64,000 nt of DNA from Streptomyces nymphaeiformis (GCF_014203895.1 NZ_JACHJY010000001.1:868001-932000), one strand, 5' to 3'. Positions 7,907 through 16,581 are shown, counted from the stretch's first letter. Numbers and translations: made by a program. Notes: generated by a model from the letters alone, not told the origin.

Positions 7907-8938
7907 TCAGACCTGGCCGGCCTTCTCCAGGGCCTCGCAGCAGGTGTCCACGATGAGGCGGGTCACCACGTACGGGTCGACGTTCGCGTTCGGACGGCGG
8001 TCCTCGATGTAGCCCTTCTGGTCCTGCTCGACCTGCCACGGGATGCGGACCGAGGCGCCGCGGTCCGAGACGCCGTAGGAGTACTCGTCCCACGGGGCGG
8101 TCTCGTGCAGGCCCGTCAGGCGCTCGTCGATGCCGGCGCCGTAGTTCTTGACGTGGTCGAGCGGCTTCGAGCCCTCGCCGAGGGACTCGCACGCGGTGAT
8201 GATCGCGTCGTAGCCCTCGCGCATCGCCTTGGTGGAGAAGTTGGTGTGCGCGCCCGCGCCGTTCCAGTCGCCCTTCACCGGCTTCGGGTCGAGCGTCGCG
8301 GAGACGTTGAAGTCCTCGGCCGTGCGGTAGAGCAGCCAGCGGGCGACCCACAGCTGGTCCGAGACCTCGAGCGGGGACAGCGGGCCGACCTGGAACTCCC
8401 ACTGGCCGGGCATGACCTCGGCGTTGATGCCGGAGATGCCGAGACCGGCCTTGAGGCAGTTCTCCAGGTGCGCCTCGACGATCGGGCGGCCGTGGATCTC
8501 GTCCACGCCGACGCCGCAGTAGTAGCCGCCCTGCGGGGCCGGGAAGCCGTTGACCGGGAAGCCGAGCGGGCGGGTGCCGTCGAAGAAGGTGTACTCCTGC
8601 TCGATGCCGAAGATCGACTCCTGAGCGGCGTACTTGCCGGCGACCTCGGCCAGCGCGGCACGCGTGTTGGACTCGTGCGGCGTCATGTCCGTGTTGAGGA
8701 CCTCGCACAGCACCAGGATGTCGTTGCCGCCGCGGATCGGGTCCGGGCAGGAGAAGACCGGCTTGAGGACGCGGTCCGAGGCGTGACCCTTGGCCTGGTT
8801 CGTGCTGGAGCCGTCGAAGCCCCAGATCGGCAGCGCGTCGAGGGCGAGGCCCTCACCCGCGATGATCTTCGTCTTGGAGCGAAGCTTCGCGGTCGGCTCG
8901 GTGCCGTCGATCCAGATGTACTCAGCCTTGAAGGTCAC
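7907..8938 (-). CDS. glnII: Glutamine synthetase, type II (eukaryotic-like)
   Basis: ATP-dependent ligation of ammonia to glutamate in the cytosol. The protein starts VTFKAEYIWIDGTEPTAKLR and contains the beta-grasp and the GS catalytic domain. Motifs seen are WGFDGSSTNQA, FGIEQEYTFFDG (catalytic Glu), GDWNGAGAHTNFSTKAMR (ATP and ammonia site) and SVRIPWQVEQDQKGYIEDRRPN. At 343 residues it has the normal type II length and lacks the adenylylation loop of type I enzymes. I chose the GTG at 8938 because AAAGGA lies at proper spacing; the in-frame ATG at 8947 sits inside that site. A GlnR-type box lies upstream at 9057-9094, so nitrogen control is expected, with glnA 6 kb away. Confidence 0.96.
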   Translation of the reverse strand: MTFKAEYIWIDGTEPTAKLRSKTKIIAGEGLALDALPIWGFDGSSTNQAKGHASDRVLKPVFSCPDPIRGGNDILVLCEVLNTDMTPHESNTRAALAEVAGKYAAQESIFGIEQEYTFFDGTRPLGFPVNGFPAPQGGYYCGVGVDEIHGRPIVEAHLENCLKAGLGISGINAEVMPGQWEFQVGPLSPLEVSDQLWVARWLLYRTAEDFNVSATLDPKPVKGDWNGAGAHTNFSTKAMREGYDAIITACESLGEGSKPLDHVKNYGAGIDERLTGLHETAPWDEYSYGVSDRGASVRIPWQVEQDQKGYIEDRRPNANVDPYVVTRLIVDTCCEALEKAGQV

Positions 8939-9056
8939 GGGTCTCATCCTTTGGCGTGCTGCTGCGGGGATCCGCTGCGGCTCGCGGCACTGCGAGAAGC
9001 TGCGGTCACCGCGCCGACTGCGCGGTGTGTGTTCGACCGCAGCTTCGCAACACGGG

Positions 9057-9094
9057 ATTTCCCGTCCGTTGCCCGAATGTGAACGCGGTGTTAC
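9057..9094 (-). promoter_or_regulatory. GlnR box upstream of glnII
   Basis: Read on the minus strand this is GTAAC-n6-TTCAC-n6-GCAAC-n6-GAAAT, matching the Streptomyces GlnR a/b-site pattern (gTnAC-n6-GaAAC repeated with 6-nt spacers). The second element (TTCAC) is a poor match to GaAAC. The box sits about 120-155 bp upstream of the start codon. Confidence 0.75.
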
Positions 9095-9209
9095 TCGGCT
9101 TTCCCGATCTTCGCGGAGCCACCGTGCGATCGATCCAGGTCACCGCCACCTGGAACTCGGCCCGTCGTATACGGGGCCCGCTGTCGGTGCCGACCGGCAG
9201 ACTGGGGGC

Positions 9210-10115
9210 ATGGCGAAGCAGCTGGGGGCGAAGCCCCGTATCGGACTCCTCGGCACCGGCCCCTGGGCCGCCCGCACGCACGCGCCCGCGCTCGCCGGGC
9301 ATCCGGGCGTCGAGTTCAGCGGGGTGTGGGGCAGACGCCCCGAGGCGGCCGCCGAGCTCGCCGTCGCGTCCGGCACGCGCGCGTACGAGGACGTGGACGC
9401 CCTCTTCGACGCCAGCGACGCCGTCGCCCTCGCCCTCCCGCCGGACGTCCAGGCCCCGCTCGCGGTCCGGGCGGCGGCGGCCGGCTGCCACGTCCTGCTC
9501 GACAAGCCGGTCGCGACGACGGTGGCCCTCGCCCGCGAGGTGACCGAGGCGGTCGAGGCGGCCGGGGTCGCCTCCGTGGTCTTCTGCACCCTGCGGTTCG
9601 CGGAGCCGACGGCCCGCTGGATCGACGAGCAGGCGGCGGCGGGCGGCTGGTTCCTGGGCGAGGCCCACTGGCTGGGTTCGCTGTACGGCCCCGGCTCCAC
9701 CAGCGCGTACGCCGCCTCGCCCTGGCGGCGGGAGAAGGGCGGCCTCTGGGACGTCGGCCCGCACGTCCTCTCCGTCTACCTGCCGGTCCTCGGCGACGTC
9801 ACCGAGATCACCGCCGCGCCGGGCCCGGACGACACCCACCACCTGGTGCTGCGGCACGGCTCGGGGGCGAGCAGCACGGCCACGCTCACCCTGAGCGCAC
9901 CCCCGGAGGCGGCGGAGGCGGCCCTCACCCTGCACGGCACCCGGGGCCGGGCCGAGATGCCCCGCTGGGACGGCGCGGTGGGGGCGTTCGGCGCGGCCGT
10001 GGACGCCCTCGTCACGGCGGCCCGCACCGGCACGCCCCACCCCTGCGACGCCCGCTTCGGCCTGCGGCTCACGGAGATCCTGACGGAGGCGGAACGGCGT
10101 GCGGCCCGCGGCTGA
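9210..10115 (+). CDS. Gfo/Idh/MocA family oxidoreductase
   Basis: 301 residues. The N-terminal Rossmann fold shows GLLGTGPWAARTHAPAL (dinucleotide motif, residues ~9-25) and the family signature LLDKPVATT (~95-103), where Lys is the usual proton-relay residue. The C-terminal alpha/beta domain includes WDVGPHVLSVYLPVLGD. Members oxidise or reduce sugars and other polyols with NAD(P). The substrate is not evident. The ATG at 9210 is the first methionine before the Rossmann strand. The gene overlaps the following acetyltransferase start by 17 bp, suggesting co-translation. Confidence 0.88.
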   Translation: MAKQLGAKPRIGLLGTGPWAARTHAPALAGHPGVEFSGVWGRRPEAAAELAVASGTRAYEDVDALFDASDAVALALPPDVQAPLAVRAAAAGCHVLLDKPVATTVALAREVTEAVEAAGVASVVFCTLRFAEPTARWIDEQAAAGGWFLGEAHWLGSLYGPGSTSAYAASPWRREKGGLWDVGPHVLSVYLPVLGDVTEITAAPGPDDTHHLVLRHGSGASSTATLTLSAPPEAAEAALTLHGTRGRAEMPRWDGAVGAFGAAVDALVTAARTGTPHPCDARFGLRLTEILTEAERRAARG

Positions 10116-10653
10116 CGACCACGGGGGGCCGCCGCCCGCCGCCGTCCCGCCCCCGCCCGGCACCGGCCGGCCGGACCTCCGCGTCGTCACCCCCGCCGAC
10201 TGGCCCCTGTGGCGTGCCGCCCGCATCGCCTCGCTCACCGCCTCGCCCGAGGCGTTCAAGGCGCGGCTCGCCGACTGGGAGCGCGGCGGCGAGGAGCAGT
10301 GGCGGGCCCGGTTCGAGGACCCGGCCGCGTACGGCGTGCTCGCGGTGCTCGGCGCGCGGGCCGTCGGGCTCGCGGCCGGGCTTCCCGCGGCCGACGGCGT
10401 ACCGGAACTGCGTTCCGTCTGGGTCGCGCCCGAGGCCCGCGGACAGGACCTGGCGGCGGGCCTGATCGCGTCCGTCGAGACCTGGGCGCTCGGCACCGGG
10501 GCCGGAACCCTCCGGCTCTCCGTCCTCGTGGCGAACGTCCGGGCCGTCGCGCTGTACGAGCGCCTCGGTTACGCGCCGGCGGACCGCACGGGCCGGGAAC
10601 TGGTCATGACGAAACCCCTGCGGCCCCGGGCGTCCCGTCGTCGCCGTCCATGA
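10099..10653 (+). CDS. GNAT family N-acetyltransferase
   Basis: 184 residues. After a Pro-rich leader of ~25 residues comes a GNAT fold: LRVVTPADWPLWRAARIASL, then the acetyl-CoA-binding stretch LRSVWVAPEARGQDLAAGLI (motif A, ~115-134) and LSVLVANVRAVALYERLGY (motif B). The GTG start at 10099 overlaps the oxidoreductase gene. A later start near residue 25 is possible because the leader looks unstructured. The last 50 bp overlap the 3' end of the convergent marR gene. The acceptor substrate is unknown. Confidence 0.85.
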   Translation: MRPAADDHGGPPPAAVPPPPGTGRPDLRVVTPADWPLWRAARIASLTASPEAFKARLADWERGGEEQWRARFEDPAAYGVLAVLGARAVGLAAGLPAADGVPELRSVWVAPEARGQDLAAGLIASVETWALGTGAGTLRLSVLVANVRAVALYERLGYAPADRTGRELVMTKPLRPRASRRRRP

Positions 10654-11080
10654 GGTCCCGTACGCCCGTCAGGAACCGCCGCACCCCCCGGGTCTCCTCC
10701 TCCGTGAAGCCGCCGAGCAGCGCCACCGTCCCGTCGATGAGCGGTCCGAAGTGGGCGCGGCCCAGCTCCTTCGCCCGGTCCTCGACGGTGAGCAGCACGC
10801 GCCGCCGGTCCCTGGCGTCGCGCGAGCGGGCCACGTGGCCGAGCCGTTCGAGCCGGTCGACGACGGCGGTCGTGCCGGCCGAGTTGAGGCCGAGGCGCTC
10901 ACCCAGCCATCCGGCCGTCGCGTCCGTGCCGGCGCGTTCGGCGTCGAGGAGGCAGATGAGGGCCCGTACGTCCGTGGGGTGCATGCCGTTGCGCGTGGCG
11001 AACTCGGCCTGCCGCAGGCCGTATTCGACCGTGACCTCGCGCAGCAGATGAAAGATGCGCATCTCCGGTGACTCGGCCAC
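10604..11080 (-). CDS. MarR family transcriptional regulator
   Basis: 158 residues with the MarR winged helix: MHPTDVRALICLLDAE, the recognition region LGLNSAGTTAVVDRLERLGHVARSRDARDRRRVLL, and dimerising helices at both ends. The GTG start at 11080 follows an ideal AGGAGG. It is transcribed divergently from an alpha/beta hydrolase. The 89-bp spacer is packed with four 15-bp sites at 16-bp steps, so it most likely represses both genes and releases them on ligand binding. Its 3' end overlaps the acetyltransferase gene by 50 bp. Confidence 0.92.
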   Translation of the reverse strand: MAESPEMRIFHLLREVTVEYGLRQAEFATRNGMHPTDVRALICLLDAERAGTDATAGWLGERLGLNSAGTTAVVDRLERLGHVARSRDARDRRRVLLTVEDRAKELGRAHFGPLIDGTVALLGGFTEEETRGVRRFLTGVRDLMDGDDGTPGAAGVSS

Positions 11081-11095
11081 CGCGACCTCCTATTA

Positions 11096-11158
11096 TCTCG
11101 CTGAGCGAGAGTATCGCCGAACGTGATTCTCGCTGAACGTGATTCTCGACAAACGAGA
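11096..11158. promoter_or_regulatory. Four tandem 16-bp-spaced MarR operator-like units
   Basis: Units begin at 11096 (TCTCGCTGAGCGAGA, a 7+1+7 palindrome), 11112 (TATCGCCGAACGTGA), 11128 (TCTCGCTGAACGTGA) and 11144 (TCTCGACAAACGAGA, palindromic 5+5+5). All are 15 bp with one spacer base. They fill the space between the divergent marR and hydrolase start codons. Confidence 0.75.
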
Positions 11159-11169
11159 GGACTCGCGCC

Positions 11170-12030
11170 ATGCCCCGTGCTCTGTCCCACGCCGGCGAAA
11201 CGGACTTCGCCGCCGCCTACGACGCGGTCCTCGCCCAGTGGCCCCGGCCCACCGCCACCTCGGAACTCCGCACCCCGCACGGCACCACCCACGTCCTCCA
11301 CCACGGCCCCGAGGACGGCCCGCCCGTCCTCCTCCTGCCCAGCGGCGGGTCCACCGCCGCCTCCTGGGGTGCGACGGCCGCCTCGCTCGGCGCGACGCAC
11401 CGGCTCCACGCCGTCGATCTCGCCGGCGGCCCCGGGCACAGCCGGTCCGACGGCCTCCCGATCCGTACGGCCGCCGACCTGAGGACCTGGCTCGACGCCG
11501 TGCTCGACGGCCTCGGGCTCGCCTCCGCGGCCTTCCTCGGCCACTCGTACGGGGCGTGGATCGCGCTCCGGTACGCCCTCGCGGCCCCCGACCGCACCGA
11601 CCGCCTGGTCCTCCTCGACCCGACCGGCTGCTTCGCCGGCTTCCGTCCGGCGTACCTCCTGCACGCCCTGCCCATGCTGCTGCGCCCGAGCGCCGCACGG
11701 GCCGAGGCCTTCCTGACCTGGGAGACCGGCGGCGCGGAACACGACCGGGTGCTGCGGCGCCTCGACGCCCTCGCGGCGGAACAGCCCCGGCAGAGCCCGG
11801 TCACGGGCCCGCGCCCGACCCCCGCCGAGCTGGCCGCGCTGCGGCCCCCGGCGCTGCTGTTCTTCGCCGGGCAGAGCCGCGTCCACGACGCGCGGCGGGT
11901 GGCCGACCGGGCGCGGGCGACCGTCCCCGGCGTCATGACGGAGACCCTGCCGGCCGCGACCCACCACACGCTCCCGGAGGGCCTGCCGCCCGCCGCGCTG
12001 ACCCGGATCGCGGCCTTCCTGAAGGGCTGA
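11170..12030 (+). CDS. Alpha/beta hydrolase
   Basis: 286 residues of the alpha/beta hydrolase fold: oxyanion region LLLPSGGSTAASW (~54-66), nucleophile elbow GHSYGAW with Ser126, and the late histidine in AATHHTLPEG. The strand that usually carries the acid reads LLFFAGQSRVHDARRV, so the Asp is displaced or unconventional. The ATG at 11170 follows GAGAGGA. It is divergent from marR and probably controlled by it through the operator array. Members of such MarR-linked pairs often hydrolyse small esters or lactones; the substrate here is unknown. Confidence 0.88.
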   Translation: MPRALSHAGETDFAAAYDAVLAQWPRPTATSELRTPHGTTHVLHHGPEDGPPVLLLPSGGSTAASWGATAASLGATHRLHAVDLAGGPGHSRSDGLPIRTAADLRTWLDAVLDGLGLASAAFLGHSYGAWIALRYALAAPDRTDRLVLLDPTGCFAGFRPAYLLHALPMLLRPSAARAEAFLTWETGGAEHDRVLRRLDALAAEQPRQSPVTGPRPTPAELAALRPPALLFFAGQSRVHDARRVADRARATVPGVMTETLPAATHHTLPEGLPPAALTRIAAFLKG

Positions 12031-12073
12031 AGGGACCGAGGTCGGCGGCTCGGCGCGTCCTGAAGGGCCGGCG

Positions 12074-12433
12074 TCAGCGGGACAGCGCGTCCCGCACGGC
12101 CTCCTCGCTGCGGCCGACGACGGCGGTGCCGTCCTCGGCCGTGATGATGGGCCGCTGGATCAGCTTGGGGTGCTGGGAGAGCGCCTCGATCCACCGCTCG
12201 CGGCCGGCCTCGTCCCGGGGCCAGTCCTTCACACCGAGCTCCTTGGCGATGTCCTCGCCGGTCCGCGTGATGTCCCACGGTTCGAGCCCGAGCCGCTTCA
12301 GCACCTCCCGGATCTCCTCCGGCGTCGGCACGTCCTCCAGGTAGCGGCGCACGGTGTAGTCGGCGCCCTCGGCATCGAGAAGGGTGAGGGCGCTGCGACA
12401 CTTGGAACAGGCGGGATTGATCCAGATCTCCAT
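12074..12433 (-). CDS. ArsC/Spx-family thioredoxin-fold protein
   Basis: 119 residues beginning MEIWINPACSKCRSALTLL. Cys9 and Cys12 form a CxxC at the position of the ArsC/Spx redox site, followed by TPEEIREVLKRLG and the conserved LIQRPIITAEDG, where the Arg is typical of ArsC-like reductases. The family includes glutaredoxin-dependent arsenate reductases and the YffB/Spx group; no arsR or arsB lies nearby, so arsenate reduction is unproven. The ATG at 12433 begins the first strand; an upstream GTG frame to 12487 adds only low-complexity sequence. Confidence 0.85.
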   Translation of the reverse strand: MEIWINPACSKCRSALTLLDAEGADYTVRRYLEDVPTPEEIREVLKRLGLEPWDITRTGEDIAKELGVKDWPRDEAGRERWIEALSQHPKLIQRPIITAEDGTAVVGRSEEAVRDALSR

Positions 12434-12508
12434 GCCCCACACGGTACCCGCACGGCACCCCCCACGGCCCTCGCCACCACCCCCCAAACCCCACCTGGCC
12501 AGGGGCGA

Positions 12509-12531
12509 TTGTCAGTGGGGGTCTCTAAAAT
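12509..12531 (+). promoter_or_regulatory. PafBC-dependent (RecA-NDp type) DNA-damage promoter
   Basis: The sequence reads TTGTCAGTG, eight bases, then TAAAAT. This fits the mycobacterial and actinobacterial RecA-NDp consensus (TTGTCRGTG-N8-TAnnnT) exactly. It lies 62 bp upstream of the 91-aa gene's ATG and points toward it. Confidence 0.8.
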
Positions 12532-12593
12532 AGGGGGTGAAGGTGAGGGTCCCGGGGAGGGCCCGCACCCCACCGTTCGCCAGGAGGTAGCCC

Positions 12594-12869
12594 ATGGCTC
12601 TCGCCGTGATCCGGACGCCGTCCCTCGAACCCTGGAAGCCGCTCCAGAAGAAGCCGCTCCCCGCGGGCCGCCCCCGCGAGTGGTACGTGTCGCACAACCG
12701 CCGCCTGAAGGCCATGCGCCTCGCGATCGCCCTTCTCGACGCGGGCGTCTACGTCCCGTCGAAGGCCACGGACGCGACGATACGCACCACGGCCGAGAGC
12801 ATCGGAATCCACCCGCCCTCCGACACCACCTGCCGCATGGTCCGAGCCCTGATCCGCTACGGCCGCTGA
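12594..12869 (+). CDS. Small conserved-type protein, probably DNA-damage induced
   Basis: 91 residues, basic (many Lys/Arg), no membrane segment. It reads like a compact helical protein: REWYVSHNRRLKAMRLAIALLDAGVY followed by TIRTTAESIGIHPPSDTTCRMVRALI. I do not recognise the family. The start is secure because AGGAGG lies 8 nt upstream. Its promoter is an exact PafBC-type motif (12509-12531), which implies expression after DNA damage independent of LexA. A terminator hairpin (12875-12917) follows. A role in the DNA damage response is inferred only from the promoter. Confidence 0.8.
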   Translation: MALAVIRTPSLEPWKPLQKKPLPAGRPREWYVSHNRRLKAMRLAIALLDAGVYVPSKATDATIRTTAESIGIHPPSDTTCRMVRALIRYGR

Positions 12870-12874
12870 CGCGG

Positions 12875-12917
12875 CGGGGGCGCCGCCCGACCCGGACCGG
12901 GCCGGGCGACGCCCCCG
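12875..12917. terminator. Bidirectional terminator
   Basis: An interrupted GC hairpin (12875-12882 pairing with 12910-12917, with inner pairing cgcccg/cgggcg) between the convergent 91-aa gene and the P450 gene. Confidence 0.7.
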
Positions 12918-12931
12918 TACGGTCCCGCCCG

Positions 12932-14119
12932 CTACCAGGCCACCGGCAGGCGTTCCGGAAGCCGCTTCATGAAGTTGGTGCGCCACACCAGCTGCTCGAC
13001 CGGCACCGCGAGCCGCAGCCCCGGCAGCCGGTCGAGGAGCGTCTCCAGGGCGATCTCGGCGTGCCGCTTGCCGAGGGCCGTCGCCGGGCAGTAGTGCGAC
13101 CCGCCGCCGAAGGAGAGGTGCTCGCCGGCGTTCTCCCGGTCCGGCCGGAAGGCCAGCGGGTCGGGGAAGCGCTCGGGATCGTGGTTCGCCGCCTCCACGA
13201 GCACGAGGACCAGTTCACCGGCCCGTACGTCGACGTCGCCGAGCCGTACGTCCTCCAGGGCGACCCGGGGCAGCCCGTCGCCGATCGACAGGTTCACCCG
13301 CAGCAGCTCGTCCATCGCCCCGGCGACCCCGCCGGCGGTCAGCGCCTCCCGCACGTCCGGCCGGGTCAGCACCGACACCAGCGCCATCGTCAGGAACCCG
13401 GCGGTGGAGATCACCCCGGCCCCGAACAGCGTCACGCCCACCGTCGCCAGCATCTCGTCCGTCAGATGCGCGTAGTCGGGGTCCTCGCGCAGCGCCGCGA
13501 GCTCCGCCATCAGCCCGCCGGTCGCCGGATCGTCGAGCCGCTCCGTCATGTACGCGATGTCCCGGTCCCAGTTCAGCCGGGCCGCCTCGATCTCGCGCGG
13601 CGCGTTCATGAAGGCGACGTCCAGACTGCGCAGCAGCCGCGGCCCGTCCTCCTCCGGGATGCCCAGCATCCGGCAGTGCAGCCCCGACGAGTACGGGTCG
13701 GCGTAGCCGCCCCGCAGCTCGCCGGGCGCCCCCTCGGCGACGAGCGCGTCCACCAGGGACGCGGCCCGCGCCCGCAGCCACTCCTCCAGGCCGGGCGCCT
13801 TCGGGTTGATCGCCTTCATGACGGCCTTGCGCAGCCCGGCCCCGGTGATGTTGCCCATGTTGTTCACGACGTGCGGCGGGATCGTCAGCGCGTACTGCCG
13901 CGGCGCCCCCGGCGCCGAGGTGTCCTTCAGGCTGAACCTCTGGTCCTCCAGGACGAACCTGCACAGCTCGTACGAGGAGACCAGCCAGGCCTCGGCCCCG
14001 GCGATCGTGCGGACCTTCCTGACCGGCTCGGCGCGCAGTCCGGCGATCTCGGCGGGCAGCCGGGTCCCGTCCCAGTCGAAGGGGAACGCGGGCAGGGCGC
14101 TCGTGGTGACGGTGCTCAT
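12932..14119 (-). CDS. Cytochrome P450, CYP121-type cyclodipeptide oxidase
   Basis: 395 residues, closely resembling M. tuberculosis CYP121 (mycocyclosin synthase, 396 aa) as I remember its sequence. Shared stretches include [69 protein letters not shown] and a WRTxF...LPERLPVAW terminus. The heme-binding stretch is [16 protein letters not shown] with ligand Cys344. Conserved CYP121 active-site positions are Asn85/Asn87, Phe168/Phe170, Trp182/Trp184 and Ser237/Ser238. Two differ: Phe280 is Ile279, and Arg386, important for catalysis in CYP121, is Lys385. The ATG start overlaps the upstream cyclodipeptide synthase stop as ATGA, so the two are translationally coupled. Expected activity is oxidative C-C coupling or another oxidation of the cyclodipeptide. 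Confidence 0.92.
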   Translation of the reverse strand: MSTVTTSALPAFPFDWDGTRLPAEIAGLRAEPVRKVRTIAGAEAWLVSSYELCRFVLEDQRFSLKDTSAPGAPRQYALTIPPHVVNNMGNITGAGLRKAVMKAINPKAPGLEEWLRARAASLVDALVAEGAPGELRGGYADPYSSGLHCRMLGIPEEDGPRLLRSLDVAFMNAPREIEAARLNWDRDIAYMTERLDDPATGGLMAELAALREDPDYAHLTDEMLATVGVTLFGAGVISTAGFLTMALVSVLTRPDVREALTAGGVAGAMDELLRVNLSIGDGLPRVALEDVRLGDVDVRAGELVLVLVEAANHDPERFPDPLAFRPDRENAGEHLSFGGGSHYCPATALGKRHAEIALETLLDRLPGLRLAVPVEQLVWRTNFMKRLPERLPVAW

Positions 14120-14844
14120 GCGGAGACTCCTTCGACGGGCGTGAGGATGCCGTGGCCCTGGTTGCGCGAGGCCCGGAGCCCGGACCCCCGCCCGTACAGC
14201 AGATCGGCCAACGGCAGGGCCTGGTGGTAGCAGTTGAGCGAGGACGGCACCCCGAGGATCGCGGGCGTGTCCAGGAACAGCGGCACCTCGGCGCAGATGT
14301 ACGCCCGGCACACCTCCCGCTGCCGCTCGTCGGTCACCTGCCCGGGCGCCAGCTTCCCGGCCAGGAAGATCCCGGTCAGCGCGTCGCAGGTCTCCCGCAC
14401 CACCGGGTCCGCCGCCACCGCGTCGAGCACCGTGCGGTGCAGCTCCCGGTAGGCCGGCACGTCCTCGAACTCCGACATCCCGCGGGCCCGGACCCGTACC
14501 CCCGCGGGATCGGCCTCCGCCACGGCCGCTCCGACCTTGGCCCGCACCCCCCGCAGGTTCTTCACGGCCTTCCGCCGCGCCTCGTCGGCCCCGTACCCGA
14601 GCGCCTCGTACATGTCGGCGACATGCAGATCGGTGTAGACGAGATCGACCTGATCGAAGTGGTCCAAGCCCCAGCGCGTCAGCTCGCGCAGCCGCTGGGC
14701 GGTGAAATAACTGTTCCCCGGGGAGACGCCGATGACCACGTGCGCGCCCTCGTCGGCGATGACGCGGCAGTGATCGGTGTACGGCTGGAGTCGGAGCGTC
14801 TCGGCAGGGGCGAAAGCCGCCTGAGTCACGTAGGCAGTCCTCAT
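14116..14844 (-). CDS. tRNA-dependent cyclodipeptide synthase (Rv2275-type)
   Basis: 242 residues from the ATG at 14844. It uses two aminoacyl-tRNAs to form a diketopiperazine. The nucleophile motif [11 protein letters not shown] places Ser41; [17 protein letters not shown] provides Tyr182 and Glu186, and LNCYHQ provides Tyr206. All four lie exactly four residues after the AlbC catalytic set (Ser37, Tyr178, Glu182, Tyr202). Long stretches match M. tuberculosis Rv2275, the cyclo(Tyr-Tyr) synthase ([32 protein letters not shown]), including the LF pair of the specificity pocket, so cyclo(Tyr-Tyr) is the best guess. An in-frame GTG at 14904 would add 20 residues; neither start has a strong ribosome site. 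Confidence 0.93.
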   Translation of the reverse strand: MRTAYVTQAAFAPAETLRLQPYTDHCRVIADEGAHVVIGVSPGNSYFTAQRLRELTRWGLDHFDQVDLVYTDLHVADMYEALGYGADEARRKAVKNLRGVRAKVGAAVAEADPAGVRVRARGMSEFEDVPAYRELHRTVLDAVAADPVVRETCDALTGIFLAGKLAPGQVTDERQREVCRAYICAEVPLFLDTPAILGVPSSLNCYHQALPLADLLYGRGSGLRASRNQGHGILTPVEGVSA

Positions 14845-14997
14845 CGCGCCAGCTAGTCCCAGCGGAGCCCTGTGCTCCGGGTGTGGCGGCAGCGACGACG
14901 ACACGCTATCGACCAGTCGCGGAGAGTGAACCCTCTACCCACGGGTACGGGCGATAGTTCGTCAGCTGTTCACACCTCCGTGATCTTGGCCGGAAAC

Positions 14998-15040
14998 GAC
15001 GAGGCCCGCCGCCCCCTCGAAGGGGGCGACGGGCCTCGTC
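14998..15040 (-). terminator. glnA terminator
   Basis: Hairpin with arms 14998-15008 and 15030-15040 (GACGAGGCCCG and its complement) plus an inner CCCCCT/AGGGGG stem, beginning 17 nt after the glnA stop. Confidence 0.85.
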
Positions 15041-15057
15041 AGACGAGCGGCTTCGAT

Positions 15058-16482
15058 TTAGAGGTCGAAGTAGAGCTCGAACTCGTGCGGGTGCGGGCGC
15101 AGCTGGATCGGGGCGATCTCGTTGGTGCGCTTGTAGTCGATCCAGGTCTCGATGAGGTCCGCGGTGAAGACGCCGCCGGCCTGGAGGTACTCGTTGTCGG
15201 CCTCGAGGGCGTTGAGGACGGCCTCCAGGTTGGTCGGGACCTGCTGGACGTTCGCGTGCTCCTCGGGAGCGAGCTCGTACAGGTCCTTGTCGATCGGCTC
15301 CGCCGGCTCGATCTTGTTCTTGATGCCGTCGAGGCCCGCGAGGAGCAGCGCCGAGAAGGCGAGGTACGGGTTCGAGGACGGGTCCGGCGCGCGGAACTCG
15401 ACGCGCTTGGCCTTCGGGTTCGAGCCCGTGATCGGGATGCGCATGGCGGCGGAGCGGTTGCGCTGCGAGTACACCATGTTGACCGGGGCCTCGAAGCCCG
15501 GGACCAGGCGGTGGTACGAGTTCACCGTCGGGTTGGTGAAGGCGAGCAGCGACGGGGCGTGCTTGAGGATGCCGCCGATGTAGTAGCGGGCGGTGTCCGA
15601 GAGGCCCGCGTAACCCGTCTCGTCGTAGAACAGCGGCTCGCCGTTCGCCCACAGCGACTGGTGGACGTGCATGCCCGAGCCGTTGTCGCCGAAGATCGGC
15701 TTCGGCATGAAGGTCGCGGTCTTGCCGTTCCGCCAGGCGACGTTCTTGATGATGTACTTGAACAGCATCAGGTCGTCGGCCGAGGCCAGCAGCGTGTTGA
15801 ACTTGTAGTTGATCTCGGCCTGGCCGGCGGTGCCGACCTCGTGGTGCTGGCGCTCGACCTGCAGGCCGACGTTCTCCAGCTCCAGGGACATCTCCGAGCG
15901 CAGGTCGGCGAAGTGGTCGACCGGCGGGGCCGGGAAGTAGCCGCCCTTGTAGCGGACCTTGTAGCCGCGGTTGTTCTCCTCCGCACCGGTGTTCCAGGCG
16001 CCGGCCTCGGAGTCGATGTGGTAGAAGCCCTGGTTCGCGGAGGTCTCGAAGCGGACCGAGTCGAAGACGTAGAACTCGGCCTCGGGACCGAAGTAGGCGG
16101 TGTCGGCGATGCCGGTGGAGGCGAGGTACGCCTCGGCCTTCTTCGCGATGTTCCGCGGGTCGCGGCTGTAGGCCTCGCCCGTGATCGGGTCGTGGATGAA
16201 GAAGTTGATGTTCAGCGTCTTGTCGCGGCGGAAGGGGTCCACGCGGGCCGTCGACAGGTCGGCGCGGAGCGCCATGTCGGACTCGTGGATGGCCTGGAAA
16301 CCGCGGATCGACGAGCCGTCGAAGGCGAGCTCCTCGGACGGGTCGAACGCCGTCGCGGGGATCGTGAAGTGCTGCATCACGCCCGGAAGGTCACAGAACC
16401 GGACGTCGACCATCTTGACGTCGTTGTCCTTGATGAACTTCTGGACCTCGTCGGCGTTCTGGAACCCGTTGTTCTGGGACAT
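15058..16482 (-). CDS. glnA: Glutamine synthetase, type I
   Basis: 474 residues forming glutamine from glutamate, ammonia and ATP as a cytosolic dodecamer. Motifs seen: [35 protein letters not shown] (catalytic metal-binding Glu), [49 protein letters not shown] and [30 protein letters not shown] contains the Tyr that is adenylylated in type I-beta enzymes, so control by GlnE is expected. The ATG at 16482 follows AGGAGGAG. Two adjoining GlnR boxes lie upstream (16582-16619). Compared with the S. coelicolor enzyme I remember, the first five residues (MSQNN) are extra. Confidence 0.97.
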   Translation of the reverse strand: MSQNNGFQNADEVQKFIKDNDVKMVDVRFCDLPGVMQHFTIPATAFDPSEELAFDGSSIRGFQAIHESDMALRADLSTARVDPFRRDKTLNINFFIHDPITGEAYSRDPRNIAKKAEAYLASTGIADTAYFGPEAEFYVFDSVRFETSANQGFYHIDSEAGAWNTGAEENNRGYKVRYKGGYFPAPPVDHFADLRSEMSLELENVGLQVERQHHEVGTAGQAEINYKFNTLLASADDLMLFKYIIKNVAWRNGKTATFMPKPIFGDNGSGMHVHQSLWANGEPLFYDETGYAGLSDTARYYIGGILKHAPSLLAFTNPTVNSYHRLVPGFEAPVNMVYSQRNRSAAMRIPITGSNPKAKRVEFRAPDPSSNPYLAFSALLLAGLDGIKNKIEPAEPIDKDLYELAPEEHANVQQVPTNLEAVLNALEADNEYLQAGGVFTADLIETWIDYKRTNEIAPIQLRPHPHEFELYFDL

Positions 16483-16581
16483 CCAACTCCTCCTACTCCC
16501 GGCCCGGGGAGGGGCGGGGTTGCAGCTCGGTCATGCGGCCAGTGCGGTGGCACACGCTGGACCCGACCATAGGCAGACGGG

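Noticed and set aside
14845..14904. GTG start at 14904 for the cyclodipeptide synthase
   Set aside because: No ribosome site precedes it. The added 20 residues ([19 protein letters not shown]) look unstructured, while the ATG at 14844 gives catalytic positions at a constant +4 to AlbC. It cannot be fully excluded.
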